In this document: one piece after another, positions 41,766-51,600 of the stretch | Numbering within the stretch: the stretch's first letter is position 1 | Layout of the letters: every line of letters starts with the position of its first letter | Source: Pomphorhynchus laevis | Lineage: Eukaryota; Acanthocephala; Palaeacanthocephala; Echinorhynchida; Pomphorhynchidae | Direction of reading: 5' to 3' | Assembly: GCA_012934845.2 (NCBI GenBank) | Contig: WNNJ02000651.1 | Span: 1 to 64,000 of the forward strand | Length of the DNA stretch: 64,000 nucleotides | Position numbers and translations under genes: made by a program | The notes under the pieces: model-generated | The model's input: only the letters and a program-made list of their open reading frames with translations | Database searches by the model: none | What the model was told of the DNA's origin: nothing

Positions 41766-42458
41766 TCATTGGTCAACACTTTTCACCACGCTCAGATAGT
41801 GGCCTTTGTAGAAAAATAAGTTGACATCCTTGACAACATTCGCACTCTTGATTTTGTTGTCGCAAGTGCAGAGATCATTCTTTCTGCTTGGTGGGGAATT
41901 TAGGCAACTTTCACATGGCACAACTATACTTCCAAAACGAATTGGTGCGCAATTCAACTGATGCACGGTGATTGTAATTGACTTGAGCTGGCAGAAGGCA
42001 GCTAATGCTTCTTGGCCTAGCATTGTATTGGGCTCCATTAAAGCACGAATGTATTCATCGTAATTTCGATGAACAATATAGGGCTGAAACATGTCCTTAT
42101 TACGTAGCATATAATTGCAGACTTCCTTACGGTAGAGTAAATGATTGTCATATGATCCTATTAATTGGTCAGATAAGGCGTTCATCATACAATTTCCTCC
42201 AGCTGGGACGTCTTTCGCCTGAAGTCCTAAGGGTCGAAGCTGTCTATTAATCTTATTTATGATTGAGCGATTACGACGGGATGATTCCAAGGACATTGTC
42301 GATAATGACAACGGCGGTGGAGATAATTGACTACTGATTGCTGCAGTTGATATTAAAGTCGCGGGAGTGTTTTTTTTCGAATTTCTCTGTTGCATGGAAT
42401 TCAACTCATCCTCCGAGTTTGAGTGTTCACTAGATCTGTTTTGAAAATTATCTTTCAT
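41766..42458 (-). CDS. OTU-domain cysteine protease (deubiquitinase-like)
   Basis: 230 residues in one uninterrupted frame, between LINE copies. Residues 1-70 are Ser/Asn-rich and probably disordered. The OTU domain runs from about 73 to 225. The nucleophile block is KDVPAGGNCMMNAL with Cys90; the C-terminal His is H220 in GHYLSVV. In most OTUs the residue three before Cys is Asp (DGNC); here it is Gly87 (GGNC), so the triad may use another acid or the enzyme may be inactive. Overall wording is closest to OTUD3-like proteins, which cleave ubiquitin chains. Just upstream of the ATG the sequence TTTCCTCTTTGCTAG is a good splice acceptor, so this may be the last coding exon of a longer gene. OTU domains also occur in some LINEs; no RT is adjacent in frame here. 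Confidence 0.7.
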   Translation of the reverse strand: MKDNFQNRSSEHSNSEDELNSMQQRNSKKNTPATLISTAAISSQLSPPPLSLSTMSLESSRRNRSIINKINRQLRPLGLQAKDVPAGGNCMMNALSDQLIGSYDNHLLYRKEVCNYMLRNKDMFQPYIVHRNYDEYIRALMEPNTMLGQEALAAFCQLKSITITVHQLNCAPIRFGSIVVPCESCLNSPPSRKNDLCTCDNKIKSANVVKDVNLFFYKGHYLSVVKSVDQ

Positions 42459-42839
42459 CTAGCAAAGAGGAAACTAGGTTAATAATAACGTAGCATAGCA
42501 TAACTGAATTATTGAACAATTAAATGTCGAATAATAAGAATAAAAATTAAAAAAAAACACATTATTATAAAAGTAAATACTCGAATTCGTTAAATTTATT
42601 TTAAATGATTTGGACAAATTGATAACATAATCCGTTAAAAAAGCGTTATCACCACTTATATTGTATACTTGTATAAAATGATGATGTATAATATATACAT
42701 CAGCACATGACAATGACGCCATAAATAAATAAATAGTTTCTTTTAAAATAAACAATACAAGGTTCAGGGTTAACATGTAAAATAAAAACAACTATAACAA
42801 ATCAGATCAGCGACCACAAAAAAATGTCGTTGTTAGTCT
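42459..42839. other. possible upstream intron of the OTU frame
   Basis: AT-rich, with no recognisable upstream exon. The acceptor-like TTTGCTAG abuts the OTU ATG on the - strand. Confidence 0.25.
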
Positions 42840-43465
42840 TCGCCAAAACTCACGGCCTAAGATCCAGTGGGATCTGAGCCCTCTGGACCTAGCCAACACG
42901 CCGACTTTCGACTGAACCACCGGGGTCTTTCATCCCCCGAAGAATTCAATCGAAGCGGACTATGCTAGGTAAACGAGAGACAAAGAGCTTGAGAAACCTT
43001 AGTCTTTGCTCATGGGGACGTCCTCTCGAAAAGAAGACTAATCCCGAGATAGCCCAAGTACCCCAAAGGCGCACTTGGGTTTTCCCATTTAATGAAAGAT
43101 GCCGAGCCCGTTTCAGGGCCCACCTAGCTCTCTTCAAAATACGTTCAAGTCTATCCAGATCAGTTTTCGTCGACCAATTCACCGTAACGGTGAACCCCAA
43201 GTATTTTACTCGACTCGAGAAGATAGAGAGTGGATGAGGTTGCAAAATGGAGGAGAGTGCAGAGAATACTAATCTCTTAAGTTTCTTTTTGGTCGAAGGG
43301 GTGTCATGAAAGACAACCACCTGCGATTTGCGGGAGTTTAGAATAAGATGGGAAGCGAGGAGCTGGTCTTTTAATCTTAAAAAGAAACGGTTGATGTCCA
43401 AGACTACATCTTTGTACCTGCGTCTAGAAAACAGGGATATGATATAATCAGTGTATACCACCAGA
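42840..43465 (-). mobile_element. LINE family J, copy B (5'-truncated 3' end)
   Basis: Shares its 3' end (CACGGCCTAAGATCCAGTGG) with copies A and C. Its open frame 43461-42946 holds MVYTDYIISL (RT motif C, decayed), KYLGFTVTVNWSTKTDLDR and LERILKRARWALKRARHL. It stops at about the RT palm, a typical 5' truncation from incomplete reverse transcription. Confidence 0.75.
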
Positions 43466-45153
43466 ACCTAATAATAAGATTTTCGTAACAGATCATACAT
43501 AAGATGATAAAAACACAAAAACATATAATTCAATGAAATAACATTCTTCTACGTTCTATCTTCGCCAGCAACTTCTGACTTCTTCTATACGTTCACGGCC
43601 ACATGTCTAGAGGGATCTGAGCCGCCAGCCTCAACAGAGCGCCGTCTTCCGACTGAATCATTTGGGGTCTCTAGCCCCCTAAGAGTCCAGTCGAGGCGGA
43701 CTATGCTCGGTAATCTCGAGATGAGGAGCTTGAGCAACCTTAGTCTTTGCTTAGGGGGACGTTATCTTGGAAAGAAGACTTATCCCGAGGTAGCCCAAGT
43801 ACCTCAGAGATTATCAATGTCAGATTCCAAATCAGCTAGGTGGGCCTTCATAACCCACCTAGCTCTCTTCAGGATACGTTTGAGTCTATCTAGGACAGCT
43901 TTCGCTGACCAGTTTATCGTAATGGTGAACCCAAGGTATTTTACTCGACTTGTGAAGGTAGGGAGTGGTTGATTAATCAATTTGGAAGCTAGCTGAGAAC
44001 ACTAATCTCTTTGATTTTTTCTACGTCGCAATGGCACCATGAAAAACGACCACCTGCGATTTGGACAAATTGAGAATAAAATTGGATGGGATCAGCTGGT
44101 CATTTAATATCAAAAAGAAAGGCTGATGTCCGAGACTACATCTTTGCACCTGCGTCGAGAGAACAGGGTTGTGTTATTATCAACGTATACCACGAGATGT
44201 TGATCACGTTTAAATTCTTGAATAGTACAATGGAGGCAGCAAGATATATGATTGGTGAGATAATGGGTATCCTTGAAGCACACCCGTAGCAGGGGATTTG
44301 AAGGTGTCCGGAAGTGAATCCCAACAGTTGAGGATATCTGTGACAGATAAGTCCCTGATTCTGGTCACCCTAAGACAGTATTGGTTGGGGAGATTGAGTG
44401 GCTCTATAGTTATGTAGGGATAGTGGCTCTTCCAATTCTCTGCCAAGGCCAACGTTCCCAATCCAACTTAAAGCCCTATCTTTCCAGCAGACAAACTTCT
44501 TAAATATATGTCAAAAGGGAGACTGAGAAGGGTTAAAACAAGCAAGGCTCGCCCTATCCCTGCTCAGCTAGAATCTATATCTAGAGCTCCAGTATTCATT
44601 CGAGAGGGCCTGCTTCGCGGAAACAGAGCGATTTGGAAGGTGAAGCATTTTGGACGGGACTTTGAGTTTTATTGGAGTGAGATTGTATAAACGACCTTTA
44701 TAGGTACTAAAGAGAAACGCAGTAGCTTGCGAAGAGAGGAAGGAATTAAATTCGGTTAAACTATCATTACAATTCTGGGTAAGAGTTGGATAGCCGCATG
44801 AAAAGATGAAATTCTGATGGGTTCATAGTGAAGCCTCCTTCTAAGCAACGTATGTTCCTCTATTCCCAACGAATTAGGTCATGAGGGGTGGTCTGTTTTT
44901 TAAAGCGACTGCTAAGTACAGATGAGTTTCAACAACAACATCTTATGAAGCAGTAAAATGTCGATGAGATAATTTGTTGTTGAGTAATGAAAGGTGGGAG
45001 ACGGTGGTTTGTGAATAAGGTTCGTTCCTGGCTTTGCGGAGTGCTGCATTAATCCAACGACCAGTTATGCCGTTAAAGTAACCGAGTAACATGTCATAGC
45101 CTTTACCCAAAACACGATCCAGGAGCTTACGGTTCTTGTGAATTTCTCCTGGC

Positions 45154-45284
<131 letters not shown>

Positions 45285-46272
45285 TGATGCGTTTACCGTT
45301 CTTGACAAGTGATATAGCTAAACAAGAAAATGCCGGACATGAGTAGTTTAGTAAGAGGGAGGACCTTAAGGAGCATTTAACTAATGCTTAAAGGCCTTGG
45401 GAATATGAGGAGTGAGGAGGGGTTATGTTCGGAGTGGAGTTGGTGGAAATGTGCTTTGGGATAAATCGAGTAATGTCCTGGGGGAGACGGATAGACCGCG
45501 TCTCCTGAAGGACTATAAAATCTGCATATCCACCAGAATGAAGCTTAAGGGCAGAAGCACCTCCCGAATTCCACTGAATGATATTCAGTGAAAATGCTCT
45601 GTAGTAATTCCCAATACATCAGTGCAACAATAGTTGGACGCTCTCTCTATCTATTCGAAACCAGAGGCGGAATGGTGGCCCATTCCGCTACCAGCCACGA
45701 TAGGTGGAGTCGCTTGCCAACGGGCAGTATCATCATTTTTCTCGTTAGCCACAGCCCGGATCAAATCCTTCCAAGCCAGCTTCAGAGTGACTATGCTCAG
45801 CGCTGACCCGGTTCGTTTCTTAGATTTTGATGACTTCTTTATATTGTTGGTCTTCCCAGAAGGAGGAGAACGGAAAGATTCCGCTAATTGTCCTACCAAT
45901 TTTTGGACCAATTTTTCAAGGTGCATCATTAATGCTGATGCTTATCTTCAATAAGTTTCAGATTTTCCTTATCCAGCATCCTGTCATCTTTCTTGTTAGA
46001 CGAGACAGCTTCCACGAAGCTAGTCGGTTTTGCTGTCACACTCCTGTGTCTCTTTTGGTATGCCTTAAAGATTTTACACTTTTTCGACTATGTGGAGGCT
46101 CACCACCGCAATTTGAGCAAAATGGCTTACCTTCACACTTCCCGGGATGTATATCAGTTGTATCATATACCCCGCACTTATAGGTAAAGAACATTTAGCA
46201 GACTAATGTCCCACTGATGATAATTGCTGCTGTGAGGGTACGTTAGTGAGTCGGTTTCGATGATTGAAAATC

Positions 46273-46626
46273 TCAAGTTACCCCATAAAAGGATTGCATG
46301 TCGAAATCGAACGGTCTTAGAGCTTCATCCACTTGAGCATTGAAAAACGCTACGGGAATGGGGAAGCTTTTGATTCTTTTTATAAAACAGACGCTTGAGA
46401 TTTTGTAATCACTTTCTATGGTTGATATATCTTCCTCTGAAATGAAGGTTGGTATATTGTTTACCTTTATTGTTGCAAAAATTAGTTTGGAAGAAATTAT
46501 ACCTCGTTCAGAATTTTCGTTTTTAAAGTAGTCGACGTATGACATTGCCAGATCTGGAGTGCTGAATGAGATTTTAATTTCAGATTCGTAGTATTTAATA
46601 GCATTTAATAAGATTCTTTTGTTCAA
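46273..46626 (-). pseudogene. LINE-J copy C ORF1 fragment
   Basis: 117 codons containing KISFSTPDLAMSYVDYF, matching RIFFSSPDLAAAYLEFF of copy A, then FPIPVAFFNAQVDEAL matching PIPVAFCSTAVDLAE. The frame ends before the zinc knuckle, which is in another phase near 46090-46200. A decayed RNA-binding ORF1. Confidence 0.6.
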
Positions 46627-47031
46627 TTATCGGCAAAGCCTCTTATAAAAACATTGAACGTGTTTTGCCTTTCCAGAGGCACCAAAAGTTTGATAATCAC
46701 CAGATTGGATAATTTTGATATCGGGGGAGTTCCCCCTCAGGAATATATTCAAGAGAAGCTAAATCTCTACTAACCTCTTTTACTGCATTGGCATAAAAAT
46801 TCGTTATTATTGGATTCTTTGATCACTCCGACGTGTTAAATTTATTCATGTAAACTAACAGCGGAGGTGTAAAATAAATCAATATGTTTTTACCACAAGG
46901 AGGCAAAAACACCAGGCAGCATTTTATATATCCTCATTAGACCAAGAAATATAACCAAATTATTTTTGCAATATTCAAAGTCGCTGCTACGTATGCCCAG
47001 TCATCCTATGTTTGACGAAAACTTCAACAAC

Positions 47032-47069
47032 GGTAGACGCATTTCGCTCTAACGGAGCTCACCAGCACC
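47032..47069 (-). ncRNA. hammerhead-like core, RZ-1 dimer unit 1 (candidate)
   Basis: On the - strand: GGTG, CTGGTGA (one change, A6 to G), stem II GCTC-CGTTA-GAGC, GAA, ATGCGT, C, TACC. GGTG with TACC forms stem I including one G-U pair. The A6 change would likely abolish activity of this unit. Confidence 0.5.
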
Positions 47070-47214
47070 GTGATCACACTAATCATCCGTAGACATAAAC
47101 ACCAAACAGCATTCGATATATCTTCATCAGAACAAGAAATAATTATTCTTGTAATATTCAAAGTTGCTACGTTTGCCCATGTATCATGTGTGACGACACA
47201 CTTTAATAACAACG

Positions 47215-47252
47215 GCAAACACTTTTCGCTCTAACGAAGCTCATCAGTACTG
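47215..47252 (-). ncRNA. hammerhead-like core, RZ-1 dimer unit 2 (candidate)
   Basis: On the - strand: AGTA, CTGATGA (intact), stem II GCTT-CGTTA-GAGC (one G-U pair), GAA, AAGTGT, T, TGCC. All invariant core positions are present. Stem I is weakened. Confidence 0.5.
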
Positions 47253-47435
47253 TGACCACAATAATCATTCATTGACACCTTAACACAAGCTTCAACAGTG
47301 TTCAAATCTCGAAAATATTGCAAGAATAATTCGAATATTGCGAGAATAATTGGGATATTTCAATAATAATTTGCTTCTATTTCTTTGTAAGGAGAAAACA
47401 TCTTTGCGGTACTACAATAACTGATCGTTGCATCC

Positions 47436-47475
47436 ATCTTCGTGGATCCAACGATTGAGTTGCATCCACGAAGAT
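47436..47475. repeat. perfect 12-bp hairpin
   Basis: ATCTTCGTGGAT (47436-47447) and ATCCACGAAGAT (47464-47475) with a 16-nt loop. Confidence 0.6.
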
Positions 47476-48837
47476 AATTTTATGGCATGCTTTAGTAGGT
47501 ACGGAAAGTGTCAAGTACTCTTTATCGATAAGCCATTCTATAAAGCAGGATTACCACAGATCATCCTGATATAGAATTTTGGTCACAGTGAAAAAGTAGG
47601 GCAGAAGCTAAATATCAAATAAAAATTTTCCTTCTTTCTTTGATCCAGCTCAATAATTCTTTATCAATAATGGATCATTATCAACTATTTAAAATTTATT
47701 AGTCAATTCATAAAAATTAGCTTTTATTTTAAATTTCAATTTTTTATTTCAACTTGATATAAATTATATAAAATCTTATAACAATTATTTATTATTTATA
47801 ATTATGTATTATTCAATTATTAAATTTTGATTTCGCATTATTATTTATTATTTTATAACTATATTAAATACGTAGAGTCAGTTAGCTAATTTAATTTATC
47901 CAATTGTAGGGCATAGCGGTATTTGATAAAACAAATTTAGAATCTATTATTATATACCCTTGCATGCACATAACGTGTTCTCCTCTTAAGACTGAATATA
48001 TGGAAGGAAGATGGAAGTCTGGAGTATTACCTCTACCTCATATTCTCCAGTCATATATCAGTATGTATTTTTTTACATAGGAATCAAGAAGACTCGGAAG
48101 CATAAATGTGACTTAGTTCTTCGTGGTAAAGGAGATATTATGCCCTTTTTGATGTGGTAGCGAATGGTTTTTGTAGGTGCAAGACTTTCGTTTGATCGCT
48201 ATTGGTGTCAACTTATATGCATTGCGTTAATATATACTTCTTGGCGGAATATCGAGTGTATATGCTTTGGTGACTGGCTTTGTATTAAAAGTCGAAGAAT
48301 GTCGGGGACATCAGCTACCTTTGGGCGTCGTTGGGACGATGTAGATCGCATCCGTACGAACTCCCCTATCAAAGATTAATGTAATTCAGGTCACGTTCAA
48401 TGAACATTTCATGATGCACACAGACTACTGAGACCATATTTACAAATGGGACAATGACATCACATAGAATCACTCACATGCTAAATCTATAATATCACCC
48501 TAGTGACGCTTATCAGTTTGTTCAGCTACTTATCAGTTTGTTAAGCTAAACTTTAATTGTTTTCAGTTTCTAGATTAAAGAAGCCCTTCCAGTGCGAAAG
48601 GTTTGAAACAATACATGGATCAATCAAGTTTAAATTTAGTGCGAAGATTAAACTTTAGAAGCTCACATTTTCTAGCAGGAAATTCTAGTGGCGGTAACGT
48701 ACGACATGCACTAGAACACAAAGAGATAGATTGCTATCACTATGTGATATTCCACAGTAATAAAAATGATATTTTCATTTCATAGTTCACAACATTAGCA
48801 AAAGCTGATATTCAAGCGATGCTTTAGTGTTTTTAGA

Positions 48838-48875
48838 TTGATAAAGCTCCATAAAGGAGCGAAACGTCTTATAAT
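48838..48875 (+). ncRNA. hammerhead-like motif (candidate)
   Basis: TTGATAA (two changes from CUGAUGA), A, stem II GCTCC-ATAAA-GGAGC (5 perfect pairs), GAA, palindrome ACGT, C, TTATAA. Shares GAAACGTCTTATAA with 16638-16680. The first core strand is decayed. Confidence 0.35.
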
Positions 48876-49556
48876 CCTGTTTTTGCATTCTTGGTTCGCA
48901 AATATACTATTATGCAATATATAATAAAAAATATTTTCAAAATATGCATGCAATGAGCATTGACGATGTAGCATGTATGCAAGAAAGCTTCAAATCAATT
49001 TAAATAGTAGAACTGCACTCTTAAAATTTCAAGTTTTACTTTATAAGACTTTAGATATAAAGAGAAAAAATTTTTATATGAGTTACGAATATTGTCGGAC
49101 GTATCTTTAATGTGAAATAAATTTCATTGCAAATATTTAAAAGGAGCATAATCAATAAACAATAACGTTTTTAATAATGAACAAATTGTACGTGTTTGTT
49201 AATCCGGTCATTTTATTGACTAGGCTAACCGTCCACTAAAGCTAGAAATTCCTAAGTATAATTCTTCAATATAATTAATTTCTGAAACCGCATTTTCCGA
49301 GATGCATGCAAGGCATACTTTCTTGTATTTAACACTAATGAGATCATGAGATAATAGAATCAGTGATGTTGATCTTTTGATGGATTCTTTTATTTATATT
49401 GTCAATTTTGCTAGATCAGTAAAAATGATTTTGTAGCAAAAACCAGCTACGATGTCATTCATTCATTATTTCCAACTCCATACACCTCGGATCACAACAT
49501 GCTAGTTATCAATCTAATATTTTGGTATTGTTGACAACACTATCACTGTGCAAAGG

Positions 49557-49650
49557 TACAACCGGACTCGTAATGCTACTACTGGACTCGTAATGGTACC
49601 ATCATACTCATAATGGTACTATCGGGCAAATGATGGTACTACCGTATTCA
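49557..49650. repeat. short tandem repeat, ~20-bp unit
   Basis: About four degenerate copies of a unit like GGACTCGTAATGGTACTACC. Confidence 0.65.
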
Positions 49651-49934
49651 ACTGCAAATGTCGATTCAGCATTATTTCAAAACAATCTATGCGCTATATA
49701 ACTTATATATCAAATATCAATAATAAACTGTACTTCCAGAAATATAAATGTCAATGATTAACGAATTTTGAATCAGGTCACTTAACTGAACATGTAAAAA
49801 ATCATTCAGATAATATTTTGCTAATGTGTCAAAGAGTTATTAAAAATTATGTTTACGAGTCTGGAAGTCTTGTTGACATAAATTTGTTGAAAGACATTTT
49901 AGGTTAAACTTGATAACAATAAAGTATTAATTAT

Positions 49935-51450
49935 TATTATTCCAATACATACCAAAAGGTTTGATCCTCAGGTTTGCCTGAGGATCTGTTGCGTGTATGG
50001 CAACTTCTCAAAATCCAAGGACCAAAATTCGGATATAATGTGAACCCTAGCAAAACCAAGATGCTCCTTCATCCGCAATCCGAAGGGGTGTATCCACTTC
50101 CCGCAGACATTGAGACACGGTTCGATTGCATCGAGGTGCTTGGTGCGCCAATTGGCTCAGGCGAATTTGTAAAGGAAATTACAAAAATTAAAATATTAAA
50201 GTGGACTGAGCTTGTTTCTCGTATATCTACTGTATCACGATTTGATCCCCATGCTGCTTTCTCAGGATTCAATAAGTCAATACAATGGAAATGGACACAC
50301 TTTATGAGATCGACACCAAGTGAAACGGATCTGTATTTGTCCTTACGGGATACTATATTCAGTGGTTTGGCTCCCTCACTTTTCGATCAAGATCTAAACT
50401 CAGTTATGCACGCGTTGATTTCGTCACCAATTTCAAAGGGTGGAATGGGCATTGTTGATCCAGTAAGCGCAGCTTTGACCGAGTTCGAAAGCTCGAAAAA
50501 ATTTTGTAAAACATTTGATAGTGGGCTACAAGGTGATCTTCTCAGGGATGCTCAGAATAACTTGACAAAAGAGTTGAATCGAGAACGACAAAAAGTTGTG
50601 GATGAGCGTTTGGCATACATTTGATCAATCTTACCCGCCTCAATGCATCAAGCCCTGGAATTTGCACTGGGACAGGGTGCTTCCTCTTGGATTAGTGCAG
50701 TTCCAGTGAAAGCTGAATTCAGTCATTTGTGTCCACATGAATTCAGAGATGCTCTTGCGTTGCGATATGGCTTTGACCCTATCGGGATTCCCAAGGACAA
50801 GTGTGTGTGGTGATGATGCGAAACTCCCACATTTGCTTTCGTGCAAGCGAGGAGGTGTTGTAATAACAAGGCATAACGCCTTACGCGATTTCTTGGCCAC
50901 CGAAATATCACAGGTGTGTACTGGGGTTGGTGTCGAACCGATATTACAACGGGTAGATAGTGATCACTGTTTTGATCATCGGGTCACTTGTCGAAGTGAC
51001 GACGCGCGACTCGACATCGTCTGCATTGGGCTTTCTGACGCCAGATATGAGCGAACGTTCTTTGACGTTACGGTTTTCAACCATTTTGCTCCATCGTGTG
51101 CGTCTACGAGAAATGCTGCATTTGATTTTCATGAAGCGAGAAAAAGATCAAAATACACGGAACGTATCATCGATATCGAAAGGAGTAGATTTATGCCGCT
51201 GGTGTTCACGGCTTCTGGTGCTGCGGGACCCGACGCCATGGTTTTGCTCAGGACAATTGCTCGATTGCGTTCATCACGTGGGAATAAAAGCTATGCTGAA
51301 TGCCTGTGTGGCCTCAGAAGGTCCATAAGTTTGCTGCTGTGACGTACTGCCTCACATGCAATCAGAGGGTGCCGGTCGACTAGGGGTCACCCATATAGTC
51401 GTGGATCCGAACGGATGGATGATTCTAATGTTTTAAAATAAATAATAATA
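49935..51450 (+). mobile_element. RLE-type LINE, 5'-truncated (RLE-2)
   Basis: Begins after the RT catalytic motif, so about two thirds of the protein is missing at the 5' side. Ends in AAAATAAATAATAATAAATA near 51436-51456. It flanks the CR1-like LINE (51520-55100) on its left. Its endonuclease wording differs clearly from RLE-1 and RLE-3, so it is a separate family. Confidence 0.75.
49965..51342 (+). pseudogene. RLE-2 polyprotein C-terminus: RT thumb and restriction-like endonuclease
   Basis: The frame 49974-50624 starts in the RT just past the YxDD motif (FGYNVNPSKTKMLLHP) and holds LGAPIGS and SKGGMGIVDP. A TGA at 50622 is in phase with the continuing MHQALEFALGQGASSW and LRYGFDPIGIPKDK. 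A two-base loss in the GTGTGTGTGG run near 50805 shifts the phase. Correcting for it, the zinc motif reads C-V-C-G then LPHLLSCKRGG, followed by RHNALRDFLA, ARLDIVCIG and FFDVTVFN, the RLE pattern with its Asp residues. It ends SISLLL at 51342. Only two lesions. Confidence 0.75.
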
Positions 51451-51600
51451 AATAACAATGTTAAATGTATATTGGCCCATTTGAGGGAACCATATGTTTT
51501 AATTAATAATATATTAAAAAAATACATACCAAAGCCAAAACGCTATTCAGGCAGAGTCCAAAAAAATAAAAAATAAAAAGCAAATGGTCAGTCAACGTAG

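Larger units (their letters stand above)
46881..47320 (-). mobile_element. retrozyme-like element, tandem dimer (family RZ-1)
   Basis: Two head-to-tail units (from about 46911 and 47101) share the sequence around ACACCARRCAGCATT, ATATTCAAAGT, GCTACGT-TGCCCA and a hammerhead-like core. The equivalent core positions are 183 bp apart (47032 and 47215). The outer sequences on both sides match the monomer at 40456-40712. Dimer minus monomer length (about 440 minus 257) equals one unit. A small inverted piece of the same element (AATATTGCGAGAATAATT) follows at about 47330. Confidence 0.75.
47325..49930. other. gene-free stretch
   Basis: No supported gene; frames at 48164-48379 and 48603-48785 look like chance. 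It holds a perfect 12-bp hairpin (47436-47475), a 21-bp duplicated word ACTTATCAGTTTGTTMAGCT near 48510-48550, a hammerhead-like motif (48838-48875) and a short tandem repeat (49557-49650). Confidence 0.45.

Noticed and set aside
45588-46187. + strand frames at 45588-46187
   Set aside because: They are antisense to LINE-J copy C ORF1/ORF2, and no known domain appears on the + strand.
49935-49960. AATACATACCAAA upstream of RLE-2 also occurs at the CR1 3' end (51520)
   Set aside because: A 13-bp match alone is too short to claim a CR1 fragment or a shared target site.
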